Source of the DNA: Flavobacterium sp. TAB 87
GTDB taxonomy: Bacteria; Bacteroidota; Bacteroidia; Flavobacteriales; Flavobacteriaceae
Reading direction: 5' to 3'
Length of the DNA: 64,000 nt
NCBI RefSeq assembly: GCF_001529295.1
Contig: NZ_LLWK01000037.1
Location: 248,001-312,000, forward strand
Below are positions 27,740 to 37,605 of the stretch, in pieces; positions within the stretch are counted from its first letter, which is position 1, and every line of letters starts with the position of its first letter. Below the pieces are notes generated by a model. That model searched no databases. It saw only the letters and a program-made list of their open reading frames with translations, and was not told the DNA's origin. Made by a program: the position numbers and the translations under genes.

Positions 27740-29101
27740 CTATTTTATTGCCCCTATAATATCATACTTTGTGATGATATGATGCTTACCATTTCCTAAA
27801 TCGAGCAAAACAGCGGCATTTTCTTTGGTAAATAATTTAGAAACGGATTCAATTGGTGTTCCTAATTTTACAATAGGAAAAGGTTCTCCCATTACTTCTT
27901 TTATTGGTCGATCAGCCACGTCTTTATCAGCTACATAGCTCTGAAACAAATCCGTTTCATCTACAGAACCAACAAAGCCAGAAATATCAACTACGGGAAT
28001 TTGCGAAATTTTATACTTACGCATCCTTTCAATGGCATGCGAAACCAATTCTTCTGTACGAACAACAATCAATTCCCTATGCAAATGATCTTTAATTACA
28101 TCTTCGGCTTTGGTAATATTCTCTTCAAGAAAACCACGTTCGCGCATCCAATCATCATTGAACATTTTACCTATGTAGCGACTTCCCGAATCATGAAACA
28201 ACACTACAACCACATCTTCTCGTTTAAAATGTTCTTTTAATTGCAACAATCCTTTAATCGCAGCACCAGCAGAATTACCGACAAAAATTCCCTCTTCTAA
28301 AGCAATTTTACGCGTATAAACAGCAGCATCTTTATCGGTTACTTTGGTAAAACCATCAATTAAAGAAAAGTTTACATTTTTAGGTAAAATGTCTTCACCG
28401 ATGCCTTCAGTAATATAGGAATAGATTTCATTTTCGTCAAAAATACCCGTTTCGTGATATTTTTTAAAGACTGAACCGTAGGTATCTATTCCCCAAATTT
28501 TAATGTTTGGATTTCTTTCTTTTAAAAATTTAGCAACACCAGAAACTGTCCCACCTGTTCCCACTCCAACAACAAAATGAGTTATTTTTCCATTGGTTTG
28601 TTCCCAAATTTCAGGACCAGTCTGCTCATAATGTGCTAACGAATTAGACAAATTATCGTACTGATTCACATACCACGAATTTGGAGTTTCTTCGGCCAAT
28701 CGTTTTGAAACCGAGTAATACGAACGCGGATCGGTTGGCTCTACATCGGTTGGACAAACCACTACTTTGGCTCCAACAGCACGAAGAATATCCATCTTTT
28801 CTTTGGATTGCTTGTCAGAAATTACACAAATTAATTTGTATCCTTTCACAATAGCAACCAAAGCTAATCCCATTCCGGTATTACCAGAAGTTCCTTCTAT
28901 GATCGTTCCACCAGGTTTTAATCGACCATCGGCTTCTGCATCTTCCACCATTTTTACGGCCATTCGATCTTTGACAGAATTACCCGGATTAAAGGTTTCG
29001 ATTTTAGCTAAAACTAAAGCATCTACTCCTGCTACTATTTTATTTAATTTAACCAAAGGGGTGTTCCCGATAGTTCCTAATATGTTATTTGAATAATTCA
29101 T
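27740..29101 (-). CDS. PLP-dependent cysteine synthase/cystathionine beta-synthase with CBS-domain pair
   Basis: 453-aa fold-type II PLP enzyme followed by two CBS domains. PLP lysine in NPGNSVKDRM (about residue 43), phosphate loop GVGTGGT, substrate loop TSGNTGMG, and LFHDSGSRYIGKMFNDDWM, which is typical of cystathionine beta-synthases. CBS domains occupy about residues 330-453 (VIKDHLHREL and VMGEPFPIVKLG). It probably makes cystathionine from serine and homocysteine, or cysteine from O-acetylserine; these cannot be separated by eye. The start is at 29101 (MNYSNNILGTIGNTPLVKL); the open frame upstream adds 18 residues lacking similarity. Confidence 0.9.
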   Translation of the reverse strand: MNYSNNILGTIGNTPLVKLNKIVAGVDALVLAKIETFNPGNSVKDRMAVKMVEDAEADGRLKPGGTIIEGTSGNTGMGLALVAIVKGYKLICVISDKQSKEKMDILRAVGAKVVVCPTDVEPTDPRSYYSVSKRLAEETPNSWYVNQYDNLSNSLAHYEQTGPEIWEQTNGKITHFVVGVGTGGTVSGVAKFLKERNPNIKIWGIDTYGSVFKKYHETGIFDENEIYSYITEGIGEDILPKNVNFSLIDGFTKVTDKDAAVYTRKIALEEGIFVGNSAGAAIKGLLQLKEHFKREDVVVVLFHDSGSRYIGKMFNDDWMRERGFLEENITKAEDVIKDHLHRELIVVRTEELVSHAIERMRKYKISQIPVVDISGFVGSVDETDLFQSYVADKDVADRPIKEVMGEPFPIVKLGTPIESVSKLFTKENAAVLLDLGNGKHHIITKYDIIGAIK

Positions 29102-29136
29102 TAGTGTTGAGTTTGGTTGTACGCTACTTATAAATT

Positions 29137-31113
29137 TTATTGAAAAAAATTCCAAACCAGACCAAAGCGAATCGTTAGGTCACGATACGGATTATCTGGT
29201 GCTGCATAATATTCATTTCCTGTGAAAGCTGCATTAAAATGCTCCACTTTAAAAAACAAACGAGTTTGACGAATGCGTGCGTTTACAAAAAAGTCGAAAT
29301 TAGCATAATTGCCTATTTCCTTTTCATTTTGAACAAAGAATTCTCCAATCAACGGATTGTAATTATTACCGTAGTACTTAGTAAAGTAATTGAATGAAAT
29401 ACCAGTTTGCAAATACAATGCTTTTTTAAACAAATAATTGGTGTAATAAATCGTATTTCTAGTAACAAATTCTGGCACATTCAAGACCAAATCAGACTGT
29501 TTCACATTTTGATACAAAAGAGTATTATCGAGAGCAAAGCGACCAAATTTAAATTCTTTACCTACTTTTACCGAGAGATAATTGATACTATTCTCATATT
29601 GTTGTGGAGCGATGATTTGTGTGAAATTTGCTTTTTCTTGAATTGTACTGCTATCTTCAAAATACAAATGATCGTCTAAAACTGAATAAGTCGCCGAGAA
29701 ATTAACCCACGGATTAATAATTGAAGCGTGAAGCGAATTTATTTTTTCGTTCTTGAAATTATTGGACCAATTGTATTGTACGTAACTACTTTGAAACAAA
29801 TTATAGTTGTTGTTGGGTAATTTATTTATATTTTGATACTGCAGCTCAACCTGAATCTTTTCATTAAAAGAGTATTTTAACTGAGCGTCCAAATTAGACA
29901 ACGATTGCTCTGTTATTGAGCGAGAGTATAAAAATCGTCCATTCCAATCATTCTTTTGGTATTCATATTGTCCTCCAACATTATTTATATTCTGACTTAA
30001 AGTACTTGGTATAATATCTTCAACACCTGTATTTGGATCAATATTAATAAGCACACGATTATAATAATAGTTGCTTCTAAAATCATCTGCAAAAAAGTAA
30101 AACTTTCCTAAAAGTACATTTTCGTATGCTAAACCAAATTTATTATACATTTTGTTGTAATGCGTTTGATCATTAATATCACTAAAAATATAAGGTTGAC
30201 CAAAACGAACTGCCTGACTTGTGCCTACCGTCGATGCAACTGTGGGTTGCGTGTACTCAAAATCTTTATTTTCGTAATTGAACTGATGCGTAACATATAA
30301 ATTATTATTGACATCGTTAGTGTTGATTCTAAAAGCATGATCTACAAAAAAGCGTCTTCCTTTTAAAAAAGAACGGGCATCTGTTAAAAAAACTTGTAAA
30401 CGCTGTCTGTTTTTATAATCGGCATTACCACTTTCAAAATCATCTGGTGTGGTAATTCCACCATTTTCACTGTTTAAGATATCTTGATAGGTTACGTGCA
30501 AATTAAGAACGTATCTTTTATCAGTAGTATGATAGCTCGTCGTAAATCTGAAGTTGCCTGTGCTTGACAATTGATTAATATAATTTCCTTCCGAACGTAA
30601 ACCACGATAAGCTGCAGAAAAATTAAGGTTCTTAGATGTATTTAAAGTAATGAAAGAATCGACATTTTGTCCTTTACCAATTGTACTATTAAAAAATAAT
30701 TCGGTAAATGGCGTTGCAGCCGAATAATACTGAATTTGATTGGCTTCTAAGAAATTAAAATGCTTGGCCTTAAATCCAAATTCAGGATAAGGATCAAAGC
30801 TAGTCAAACTATAATCGAGCGTATTATACGTTTGTCCAATATTAGAAAAAGCTAACAGTCCAAAGTTATCTTTTCGTAAGTAATTGTGCTTGTAATACTT
30901 TTGTATTGTGAGCGACGTATCGGCATAAATAGTATCATGTTCTAAAGTAAAAATTTGATACTGATCTATAGTAGCAACCTTTTGTTTTACTTTTTGAACG
31001 GTGTCATTGATACTTTTATGCGTATCGTGTATATCAAATTTCGAATTCGGTTTTCCTTGAGCAAATAACACTAAAGGCAGTATTAAAAAAGATAAAAAAA
31101 AGAGAATCCTCAT
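29137..31113 (-). CDS. Putative outer-membrane porin (Bacteroidetes putative porin family)
   Basis: 658-aa protein with a signal peptide (MRILFFLSFLILPLVLFAQ) and many amphipathic strands ending in aromatic residues, closing with RFGLVWNFFQ, an outer-membrane C-terminal signature. Overall architecture matches the Bacteroidetes 'putative porin' family. It is first in the porin, CBS-like, exonuclease, DUF2851 group, 35 bp before the CBS-like gene. Substrate unknown; -7 box TACCTTTG at 31160-31167. Confidence 0.82.
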   Translation of the reverse strand: MRILFFLSFLILPLVLFAQGKPNSKFDIHDTHKSINDTVQKVKQKVATIDQYQIFTLEHDTIYADTSLTIQKYYKHNYLRKDNFGLLAFSNIGQTYNTLDYSLTSFDPYPEFGFKAKHFNFLEANQIQYYSAATPFTELFFNSTIGKGQNVDSFITLNTSKNLNFSAAYRGLRSEGNYINQLSSTGNFRFTTSYHTTDKRYVLNLHVTYQDILNSENGGITTPDDFESGNADYKNRQRLQVFLTDARSFLKGRRFFVDHAFRINTNDVNNNLYVTHQFNYENKDFEYTQPTVASTVGTSQAVRFGQPYIFSDINDQTHYNKMYNKFGLAYENVLLGKFYFFADDFRSNYYYNRVLINIDPNTGVEDIIPSTLSQNINNVGGQYEYQKNDWNGRFLYSRSITEQSLSNLDAQLKYSFNEKIQVELQYQNINKLPNNNYNLFQSSYVQYNWSNNFKNEKINSLHASIINPWVNFSATYSVLDDHLYFEDSSTIQEKANFTQIIAPQQYENSINYLSVKVGKEFKFGRFALDNTLLYQNVKQSDLVLNVPEFVTRNTIYYTNYLFKKALYLQTGISFNYFTKYYGNNYNPLIGEFFVQNEKEIGNYANFDFFVNARIRQTRLFFKVEHFNAAFTGNEYYAAPDNPYRDLTIRFGLVWNFFQ

Positions 31114-31159
31114 TGTATGATCGCTATATGGGTAATTATTTGAATAATTTTTAGTAAAG

Positions 31160-31167
31160 CAAAGGTA
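31160..31167 (-). promoter_or_regulatory. -7 promoter element of the porin gene
   Basis: TACCTTTG on the minus strand matches TAnnTTTG, 46 bp before the porin ATG. No clear -33 TTG. Confidence 0.5.
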
Positions 31168-31203
31168 AAATATAAAAAGGTATAAATAAAAAATTAGTTC
31201 TTA

Positions 31204-31238
31204 AAGAAAAAACCCGATTACATAAAGTAATCGGGTTT
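31204..31238 (-). terminator. Terminator of the susCD operon
   Basis: Perfect 12-bp stem AAACCCGATTAC (31210-31221) / GTAATCGGGTTT (31227-31238), followed on the minus strand by a T-run, 22 bp past the SusD stop. Confidence 0.88.
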
Positions 31239-31260
31239 AAAATTTTTATTATAGAGTAAA

Positions 31261-32730
31261 CTACAAATCATTTTGTTTTACTAATGGATTTGCATTAATC
31301 TCATCGCGAGGTATAAGCCATTGCCATCTTTTATCTGATGCCGGTACAGATAAAACACCTCCAGTTAATGTCGAGTTATGGTTTGCTCCGGTACGATCTA
31401 AATCTGAATTGGTTCTTTTTAGATCCATAAATCTAAATCCTTCTCCCCATAATTCAATTCGACGTTGAAACATTACCTCATCTGCTAAAGCTTGACCTGT
31501 ATTTGTTGACAGTACATATGATGGATTTCTCTTCTTTACCAAGTCAAATAAAACTTGAGCGGCATCAGCAGCACCTAATTTAGCTTTTGCTTCTGCTTCA
31601 ATTAAATACATCTCTGCAGCACGCATATAAGGAACATCACAACGGCTATCTCCAGTACTTACTGATAAAAACTTTTGACTTGTATAAGGAAATTTTTTAG
31701 CAGCAGCAACTAAAACCACATTTGGATGAGCACCCGTTTTACTAAATATAGCAGCACGAACGTCTGTAGCAGGAATTTGATTGTACAATTTGCTATTTAT
31801 TGCTTTTGGACACGCCTTAATTACAGCCGAGTTAAAATTACGAGACATGTATCCTCCAAAATTTGCAAAATAAGCAGTTTGAACCTCAACAACGTGGCTT
31901 CCCCACATCCATTCTTTATTAGAGTTATCATTAAAACCAGCAGTATACTCTGCAATGGTCATTAAATTTTTTCCTGCTCTCGCTTTAGCTGCATTATCCG
32001 CCGCAATTAACCAATTTCCTTGTACCAAATTAACACGAGCTTTTAATCCATAAGCTACTGGTAAATCTAGATGAGAATTGTTCTTTTTTTTATATCCATT
32101 CAATAATCCAATAGCTACATCAATGTCCTCATTAACTTGTTTGTATACATCTTCAACAGAAGATCTTCCAACAATATCTGTAGTTGATAAAACAAGAGGT
32201 ACTCCATCTTGAGTATTTGCAGCACCACTAACGTATCTTTTACCATAGATCTGAACCAACTGAAAGTGGCCGAAAGCTCTATATAACAGTGCTTGCCCTT
32301 TTGTAATGTCTTTGTCTGCTTGAGGTCCTGAAGCTGCATCTGCATTGTTTATAATTGCATTTGCGTTTCTAATAATTTGATAAAATGTTCTGTAAGGAAA
32401 TCGTACTTCAGATGAATTTTCATTGGAAGGAGCAGTCCAGTTATAAACACTAGAAAACCAGCTATTCGAAGCGGTGTACACTAAGTCTTCTCCTGCAATA
32501 TCCATTTGCTGCATGATTCCTCCCACGCCAGTTTGTCCTTGACTCTCATATCTAATGTACATCGAACGGTGAATACCGTTCAATGCCAAATACAATGCAT
32601 CGGTGTCTGCGGTGGCAGCATCCTCACTGATAAATTCAGTAGGAGTTTGGTCTAAAAAATCGCTTGAACACGACCCTAATACTAGAGTTGAAGCTGCGAT
32701 TATTATATATTTTGATAAATTAATTTTCAT
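31261..32730 (-). CDS. SusD/RagB-family outer-membrane nutrient-binding lipoprotein
   Basis: 489-aa SusD homologue, the surface lid of a SusCD import complex. Lipoprotein signal with C21 (LVLGSC), then SSDFLDQTPTEF, a standard SusD N-terminus; TPR-like helices include KGQALLYRAFGHFQLVQIYG and AEMYLIEAEAKAKLGAADAA, and the C-terminal RRIELWGEGFRFMDLKR is a clear SusD hallmark. It starts 11 bp after susC. There is no glycanase, sulfatase, peptidase or sigma/anti-sigma gene nearby, so the nutrient cannot be inferred. Confidence 0.96.
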   Translation of the reverse strand: MKINLSKYIIIAASTLVLGSCSSDFLDQTPTEFISEDAATADTDALYLALNGIHRSMYIRYESQGQTGVGGIMQQMDIAGEDLVYTASNSWFSSVYNWTAPSNENSSEVRFPYRTFYQIIRNANAIINNADAASGPQADKDITKGQALLYRAFGHFQLVQIYGKRYVSGAANTQDGVPLVLSTTDIVGRSSVEDVYKQVNEDIDVAIGLLNGYKKKNNSHLDLPVAYGLKARVNLVQGNWLIAADNAAKARAGKNLMTIAEYTAGFNDNSNKEWMWGSHVVEVQTAYFANFGGYMSRNFNSAVIKACPKAINSKLYNQIPATDVRAAIFSKTGAHPNVVLVAAAKKFPYTSQKFLSVSTGDSRCDVPYMRAAEMYLIEAEAKAKLGAADAAQVLFDLVKKRNPSYVLSTNTGQALADEVMFQRRIELWGEGFRFMDLKRTNSDLDRTGANHNSTLTGGVLSVPASDKRWQWLIPRDEINANPLVKQNDL

Positions 32731-32741
32731 ACTATTTAAAA

Positions 32742-35700
32742 TTAAAAGTTTAAATTAAGTCCTAATGAAAAAATTCTAGCAGGAGAAAACCTGTTTTGAG
32801 TAGTACCATTAAAATTTTGAGTTGGATCCATTCCTTGTTTCTTAGTAAAAAGAAGTAAGTTTTCTCCATTTACAAAAAATCTCATATTATCAACACCAAT
32901 TTTTTCTGTAAAATTTATAGGTAATTTATACGATAAGTTGGCTTGTCTAAATGACAAATAATCTGAATCAACTAACCATCTGTCTGAAGATGCTGAAGAT
33001 GCTGTATTTGTGGTAACGTCTAACCTCGGTACATTTGTTACATCTCCCGCTTTTTGCCATCTGTTTAAAATATCAGTACTTAAAGCTGATCCATAATCAT
33101 TTCCTGTATGCATTAAAGATTGATAATTACTATCGTAAGTTTTACCACCCATTTGATACGTAAACATTACACTTAATTCTAAGCCTTTATAATTAAAGGT
33201 ATTCGAAAAACTACCATATAAATCTGGCAATGCAGAACCGGCATATTTGTATAAAGCTTTCGTATGGTTTGTCGTAACATTCATACCATTTACAACGCGT
33301 TGCTCTGTATCTCCTGCAACAATTAGTGCTGGGTCTGCAACATATAATGCATAACCATCTGCAGAATCAACACCGTACCAGTCTCTCAACCAATATTCAT
33401 AAATAGAACTACCAACTGTATATTTTTTAGTACCATTGATAATTTCTTTCTGTGGAAGAGAAGTAATTTCATTAGTTATTGTTGAAGCGTTAACAGTGAA
33501 ATCCCAAGAGAAATCATTTGTTTTAATGATCGCTGCATTTAATGAAACTTCTATACCTTGATTAAACATAGAACCAATATTTTCAACTCTTGTATCTAAA
33601 CCTAATGACAAAGGATTAGGAACATCAAAAATTAATCCGTCTGTTTTACGATTGTAATACTCAACTGTACCAGTAAATCGGTTTTTAAAAGCAGCAAATT
33701 CAAGCGCTAGGTCTGATTGTGTGTTTTTTTCCCATTTTAAATTAGGAGCTCCAATACCGTTAGAAAGAATACCTCCTTCTGAATCATTGTCATAACCTAA
33801 AGCATAAGTTGGCTGACTTACGTAAAAACTTAATCCTGTATTGCTGATATGAGAATCATTACCAACCTCTCCGTACGAACCTCTAATTCTTAAATCATCA
33901 ATCCATGAACTATCTGCTAAGAAATTTTCTTTTGAAATGTTCCAAGCTGCTCCAACAGAGTAAAAATTACCCCAACGGTTGTCTTTTGCAAATTTAGAAG
34001 AACCATCTCTACGGAACGACCCAGAAATTAAATATCTTCCGTCGTAATCATATCCAAGTCTTGAGAAATAAGCTTCTGTAGCGTAATTTCTTTTATACGA
34101 TTCTAAGTTAGTTACGGTAACAAAATTAATTAATTCTGAATTATCATTTACAACCTGTCCTCTTTTAGTACCTGTTACGTATGTAGTTTCATAATCAAAA
34201 CTTTCATGACCCAATAACGCTGTTAAATTATGTACACCAAAAGATTTAGAATAATCTAAAATTTGATTAAAAGTAACGCCTGTATATCCATTAGAATCTT
34301 TTGATGCACCACCTAAACCAGCTGCATCTCCGATAACTTTGTTCTTGTAATCTGATGAATTTACAGATCTCTTATCGATAGCGTAGTTTGCTGTAAATTT
34401 AAGTCCTTCGTAAAGATTAAACTCAGCAAAAGTTCTTGCTGATAAAGCTATCGATTCCGCACGATCACTATTGTATAAAGTTTCATAAATAACATTACGA
34501 CCATTTGATGCTCCCGTACCTCTTAATGTAGAGTATACTTTATCACCAGCGTCATCCACTAGGTAACTACCATCAGCATTATGATCGAAAACAGGATAAA
34601 TTGGCCCCATGTATCTGATCGTTCTAAATGGATTATTAAATGATGAACTATTATCAGCTCCATCAACTGCACGATCAGAATCTGTAAGCGCTCCTGATAA
34701 ATTCAAACCAGTTTTAAACCATTCTTTAAATTTTGAATTGATATTAACACGCGCAGTCGTTCTTTCGTAATCTGACTTCTTAATATTTCCTTGTTCATTT
34801 AAATTACTTATCGAAACAAAATAATTAGAAGTTTCGCTTTTTCCTTGGTACGAGAAATCTACATTTCTTCTTACACCAGCTCTAGAAAGTGGTTTTTCCC
34901 AATCTAAATCACCAGGATATAATAATGATGCATTTGGATTCAATTTACCATCAACGCCAACAATTTGATTATCTGCCACATTAAATGGGTTTGTGTATAA
35001 CAAAGCAGCAATATTATTACTTGCATAAAGATTAGCAGCATCCATTTGAGTTGGAGTACTCATTGGTCTACTATTTCTTACTGCTTCCCACTCTAATGGG
35101 TAATATTGTTGCGCATTAACTCTATTGTATTCAGGAATTGACCTTGACGACAAACCTTGGCTTATGTTTAAAGTAAATTTATCTTTTGAAGATTTTCCTG
35201 TTTTTGTTGTAATAATAATTACACCATTCGCAGCTTTTGACCCATATAAAGAAGTTGATGCCGCATCTTTTAAAACACTCATGCTTTCAACATCAGCACT
35301 GTTAATAGTGCTAATGTCTCCGGTGTAAGGAACACCATCGACAATATATAAAGGTGTATTAGAGCCATTTATCGAGCTAAAACCTCTAATTCTAATTGCT
35401 GGTGCAGAACCTGGCTGACCTGCTGAACTTTGAACTTGCAAACCAGAAGTAGCTCCATCCAATCCTGCTAAAACATTTGTTAAAGCTCTATCTTCGATGT
35501 CTGCTGCTTTTATTGACGAAACTGAACCAGTATATTCAGATTTTTTAACACGTCCATATGCTACAACAACAACCTCATCCATTTGTTGAGCTGAAGATTC
35601 CATTTTAACATTTATTGCATTAGTTGCGCCAACGGTAATTTGTTTGTCGTTCATACCCACATATGAAAATAACAAAACATCACCCGTTTTTGCTTTAACG

Positions 35701-35882
35701 GAATAGCTCCCGTCAAAATCTGTTTGAGCAGTAATTTTACCACCCTTTACAAGTACATTTACACCTGGTATAGGTCCAGATGAATCTGAAACAACTCCAG
35801 AAACAGTTTTTTCTTGTGCAAAAGAAAACTGTACAGATAACGCTATCAATAGCGTAAAAATCCATTTAAATTTTAATTTCAT
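32742..35882 (-). CDS. SusC/RagA-family TonB-dependent outer-membrane transporter
   Basis: 1046-aa TonB-linked transporter, partner of SusD. Signal peptide to SFAQ, a carboxypeptidase-regulatory-like domain (about 26-95, VSGVVSDSSGPIPGVNVLVK), TonB box region MDEVVVVAYG, plug domain with IRGFSSINGSNTPLYIVDGV, then a 22-strand-type barrel ending ARIFSLGLNLNF. No STN domain, so it is probably not a FecI/FecR-signalling transporter. A perfect 19+19 bp palindrome lies 75 bp upstream (35958-35999). Class is firm, substrate unknown. Confidence 0.97.
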   Translation of the reverse strand: MKLKFKWIFTLLIALSVQFSFAQEKTVSGVVSDSSGPIPGVNVLVKGGKITAQTDFDGSYSVKAKTGDVLLFSYVGMNDKQITVGATNAINVKMESSAQQMDEVVVVAYGRVKKSEYTGSVSSIKAADIEDRALTNVLAGLDGATSGLQVQSSAGQPGSAPAIRIRGFSSINGSNTPLYIVDGVPYTGDISTINSADVESMSVLKDAASTSLYGSKAANGVIIITTKTGKSSKDKFTLNISQGLSSRSIPEYNRVNAQQYYPLEWEAVRNSRPMSTPTQMDAANLYASNNIAALLYTNPFNVADNQIVGVDGKLNPNASLLYPGDLDWEKPLSRAGVRRNVDFSYQGKSETSNYFVSISNLNEQGNIKKSDYERTTARVNINSKFKEWFKTGLNLSGALTDSDRAVDGADNSSSFNNPFRTIRYMGPIYPVFDHNADGSYLVDDAGDKVYSTLRGTGASNGRNVIYETLYNSDRAESIALSARTFAEFNLYEGLKFTANYAIDKRSVNSSDYKNKVIGDAAGLGGASKDSNGYTGVTFNQILDYSKSFGVHNLTALLGHESFDYETTYVTGTKRGQVVNDNSELINFVTVTNLESYKRNYATEAYFSRLGYDYDGRYLISGSFRRDGSSKFAKDNRWGNFYSVGAAWNISKENFLADSSWIDDLRIRGSYGEVGNDSHISNTGLSFYVSQPTYALGYDNDSEGGILSNGIGAPNLKWEKNTQSDLALEFAAFKNRFTGTVEYYNRKTDGLIFDVPNPLSLGLDTRVENIGSMFNQGIEVSLNAAIIKTNDFSWDFTVNASTITNEITSLPQKEIINGTKKYTVGSSIYEYWLRDWYGVDSADGYALYVADPALIVAGDTEQRVVNGMNVTTNHTKALYKYAGSALPDLYGSFSNTFNYKGLELSVMFTYQMGGKTYDSNYQSLMHTGNDYGSALSTDILNRWQKAGDVTNVPRLDVTTNTASSASSDRWLVDSDYLSFRQANLSYKLPINFTEKIGVDNMRFFVNGENLLLFTKKQGMDPTQNFNGTTQNRFSPARIFSLGLNLNF

Positions 35883-35957
35883 ACATTTAAGTTTTGAATT
35901 AGTTAGAACGCAAAAATCATAATAATATCTTAATAAAGCAACAGGTAGGGTCGCTTT

Positions 35958-35999
35958 ATTTAATATTTAATTAACATTTGTGTTAATTAAATATTAAAT
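35958..35999. repeat. Perfect 19+19 bp inverted repeat upstream of susC
   Basis: ATTTAATATTTAATTAACA (35958-35976), loop TTTG, exact reverse complement (35981-35999). Entirely AT-rich except the central ACA-TTTG-TGT. It lies between divergent susC and rnhB, upstream of both, so it is not their terminator; an operator or cruciform is possible. Confidence 0.75.
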
Positions 36000-36077
36000 G
36001 CTAATTTTGTCCTACAAATAAAAACGTGAGCTACTGATTTTCATTATCATAGATTATTAACACATAAAGTATATATT

Positions 36078-36737
36078 TTGTTAAAAATTTCCCATTCTAC
36101 CGCAGATTACGAGGCTGGGACAGATGAGGCTGGTCGAGGGTGTTTGGCTGGACCAGTTACAGCAGCTGCGGTTCTTTTTCCTACAAATTTTAATAACCTA
36201 TTAGTAAACGACAGCAAACAATTATCTGAAAAAACTAGAGAAATACTGCGGCCACTTATTGAATTTGAGGCAATATCGTTTGCAGTGACACATCTTTATC
36301 CGCCAGAGATCGATGAAATTAATATTTTGAATGCATCGATGAAAGCCATGCAAGAAAGCATATTGCGTTTAAATCCGGTCCCTGAATTTATTATTGTAGA
36401 TGGAAATCGGGCATTGAATGCCAAGTTGGGAATAAAAAGCAAGACAGGAAAACAATTTTCTACACTCGAAATGGATCTCTTACAATCTATTCCAAATGAA
36501 AGTATTATAAAAGGAGATTCCAAGTATTTAAGTATTGCTTCGGCTTCGATACTGGCAAAAACCTATCGAGATGAATATATGAATACAATACACGAAGAGT
36601 TTCCAATGTACAATTGGAAGAAGAATAAAGGATATCCTACCAAAGAACATCGGGAGGCTATTAAAAAATACGGAACTACCAAATACCACCGAATGAGTTT
36701 TCGTCTTTTGCCAGATCAACTCGTATTGGACTTGTAA
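36078..36737 (+). CDS. rnhB: Ribonuclease HII
   Basis: RNase HII, 219 aa, cuts RNA in RNA-DNA hybrids and single ribonucleotides. Active-site motif [14 protein letters not shown] (D16, E17), IIVDGNRAL (second Asp, about 109), and [21 protein letters not shown] are intact. No ATG is available before the conserved core; TTG at 36078 is the likely start, an unusual choice (upstream ATT is possible). It faces lipB convergently across a 146-bp gap. Confidence 0.95.
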   Translation: MLKISHSTADYEAGTDEAGRGCLAGPVTAAAVLFPTNFNNLLVNDSKQLSEKTREILRPLIEFEAISFAVTHLYPPEIDEINILNASMKAMQESILRLNPVPEFIIVDGNRALNAKLGIKSKTGKQFSTLEMDLLQSIPNESIIKGDSKYLSIASASILAKTYRDEYMNTIHEEFPMYNWKKNKGYPTKEHREAIKKYGTTKYHRMSFRLLPDQLVLDL

Positions 36738-36827
36738 TATTAAACTTATATCTCGTTTAAAAAGTATAAGATATCTATGAGAAGCACTAAAGATTCAAAC
36801 ATTCTAAAAAAGTGGAAAAACCTCTCT

Positions 36828-36878
36828 AGTTTCCAAGTTTACTAGCGTGATACTCTCAAAATTTGAAACTTGGAGAAC
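36828..36878. repeat. Imperfect inverted repeat between rnhB and lipB
   Basis: AGTTTCCAAGTTT (36828-36840) pairs with AAACTTGGAGAACT-type arm (36866-36878), 12 of 13 bases, with a 25-nt loop. No T-run directly follows. It is the AAACTTGGA phrase type seen in flavobacterial spacers; may also serve as a convergent terminator. Confidence 0.4.
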
Positions 36879-36883
36879 TGTAT

Positions 36884-37594
36884 TCAAGCTTCACAATGGT
36901 CAAAATCCGCTTCAAACAATTCTGAAAGATGCTTGATTATTTGCTTTTTCACTTGAGCTTCGTCGACATTCTCTACTCCTAGTTCGACATGTAGCGAAGT
37001 AACTGCTTTACCGCGTATTCCGCAGGGAATGATATTATCAAAATAGCCTAAGTCAACGTTTACATTTAAAGCGAAACCATGCATGGTAACCCAGCGCGAT
37101 GCTCGGACACCCATAGCGCAAATTTTACGAGCAAATGGAGTTCCTACTCCCAACCAAACTCCTGTTTCGCCTTCACTTCTACCCGATTCTAAACCAAAAT
37201 CTTTTAGGGTTAAAATGATTGCTTCCTCTAGGAAACGCAAGTACTTGTGAATATCAGTAAAAAAGTTTTCTAGATCTAGAATAGGATAACCTACAATTTG
37301 TCCTGGACCGTGGTACGTAATATCTCCACCTCGATTAATTTTGTAGAAAGTAGCTCCTTTGGCCTCGAGTTGCTTTTCAGATAAGAGCAAGTTTTGTAGA
37401 TCTCCACTTTTCCCTAGCGTATATACGTGCGGATGCTCGACTAAAAGTAAGTAATTTGGAGTCGGCAAATTCAATTCTTCGCGGCGGTTTCTGATCTTTA
37501 AATCAACGATATCCTTGAATATTTTTTCTTGATACTCCCACGTGTCTTTATAATCTTTCTGACCTAGATCTTGCAGTTTTATTTTTTTATTCAT
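36884..37594 (-). CDS. lipB: Octanoyltransferase LipB
   Basis: Lipoyl(octanoyl) transferase, 236 aa, moves octanoyl from acyl carrier protein to lipoyl-dependent enzymes. Signature blocks GGDITYHGPGQIVGYPI (about 86-102), ARKICAMGVRASRWVTMHG with the catalytic Lys, and IIPCGIRGKAVTSL with the catalytic Cys. It starts 11 bp after a lipoprotein gene, possibly in one transcript. No lipA in the window. Confidence 0.96.
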   Translation of the reverse strand: MNKKIKLQDLGQKDYKDTWEYQEKIFKDIVDLKIRNRREELNLPTPNYLLLVEHPHVYTLGKSGDLQNLLLSEKQLEAKGATFYKINRGGDITYHGPGQIVGYPILDLENFFTDIHKYLRFLEEAIILTLKDFGLESGRSEGETGVWLGVGTPFARKICAMGVRASRWVTMHGFALNVNVDLGYFDNIIPCGIRGKAVTSLHVELGVENVDEAQVKKQIIKHLSELFEADFDHCEA

Positions 37595-37605
37595 CTCACT
37601 TAATA

